NCBI GenBank assembly: GCA_902465115.1
Contig: CABQMC010000022.1
Location: 1-12,839, forward strand
DNA length: 12,839 nt
Direction of reading: 5' to 3'
Source of the DNA: an uncultured Collinsella sp.
GTDB taxonomy: Bacteria; Actinomycetota; Coriobacteriia; Coriobacteriales; Coriobacteriaceae
Of the stretch, positions 12,722 to 12,839 are shown piece by piece (position 1 is the first letter of the stretch; every line of letters begins with the position of its first letter). The notes under the pieces are model-generated. The model made no database searches. It had not been told where the DNA came from and saw only the letters and a program-made list of their open reading frames with translations. A program made the translations under genes and the position numbers.

Positions 12722-12825
12722 CCCCAAAGTCGCCCAAGGCAGCAGGCGCGAAGCGCCGCAGCTGCCGGCCACGCCCCACAGTCCCCAAAGGCGGCAGGCG
12801 CAAAGCGCCGAGGCCGCCGCCGGGA
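12722..12825. repeat. 52-bp tandem repeat, each unit a hairpin
   Basis: Two units start with CCCCAAAGTC (12722) and CCCCACAGTC (12774). Each contains a hairpin with the shared core GGCGC-(GAA or AAA)-GCGCC. The outer stems differ but stay paired: GGCAGC/GCTGCC (12738-12743 and 12761-12766) in the first, GGCGGC/GCCGCC (12790-12795 and 12813-12818) in the second. The changes are compensatory. They may end a minus-strand gene beyond the right edge, or form a repeat cluster. A minus-strand frame through it (12838-12593) is low-complexity and not credible. Confidence 0.65.
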
Positions 12826-12839
12826 CCAGGGCCCGCAAC

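Noticed and set aside
12593..12838. Minus-strand frame at the right edge overlapping the ogt start
   Set aside because: Its translation is made of the 52-bp hairpin repeats and runs into ogt in another frame.

Overview
The window is high-GC (roughly 60%) bacterial DNA with purine-rich ribosome binding sites. Gene content and style (a GGNGS/PKTIDND phosphofructokinase, an M18 aminopeptidase, a RelB/DinJ-PIN toxin-antitoxin pair, a large FtsX-type exporter, many intergenic palindromes) suggest a gut actinobacterium of the Coriobacteriia, most like Collinsella. That assignment is an inference from reading, not from a search.

Layout, left to right. A 5'-truncated D-2-hydroxyacid dehydrogenase gene (1-573, +) is followed by a hairpin and a nested inverted-repeat element. 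A RelB/DinJ-type antitoxin and PIN toxin pair (1675-730, -) has its own promoter and operator-like repeats. An M18 aminopeptidase (3275-1890, -) lies divergent to a membrane-anchored linear-amide C-N hydrolase of the choloylglycine hydrolase superfamily (3437-4522, +), which is followed by 6-phosphofructokinase (4663-5742, +). The next 578 bases (5743-6320) hold three large palindromes and then a small conserved protein of unknown function (6321-6641, +). An ABC ATPase and 921-residue FtsX permease operon (10230-6758, -) comes next. A GyrI-like small-molecule-binding protein (10502-11140, +) has a LexA-box-like palindrome in its promoter. Beyond it an Abi_2 (AbiD/AbiF) gene is broken and fused out of frame to the tail of a ClC chloride channel gene. 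A 62-bp tandem repeat array, an O6-alkylguanine-DNA alkyltransferase gene (ogt, 12659-12081, -) and a 52-bp tandem hairpin repeat close the window.

Most of the protein-coding content is ordinary housekeeping and accessory genes. The unusual part is between the genes. One hairpin element occurs three times in the window, and two copies supply the stop codon of the gene they follow. There are also a 35-bp-paired hairpin, a 21-bp inverted repeat, a diverged 51-bp inverted repeat and two tandem arrays of self-complementary units. The right part has a DNA-damage flavour (a LexA-like site at a GyrI-like gene, and ogt) and the scar of a lost phage-defence gene. I did not find a complete, clearly new multi-gene system. 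The best candidates for undescribed biology are the repeat families and the leader structures of the gyrI-like and abi genes.
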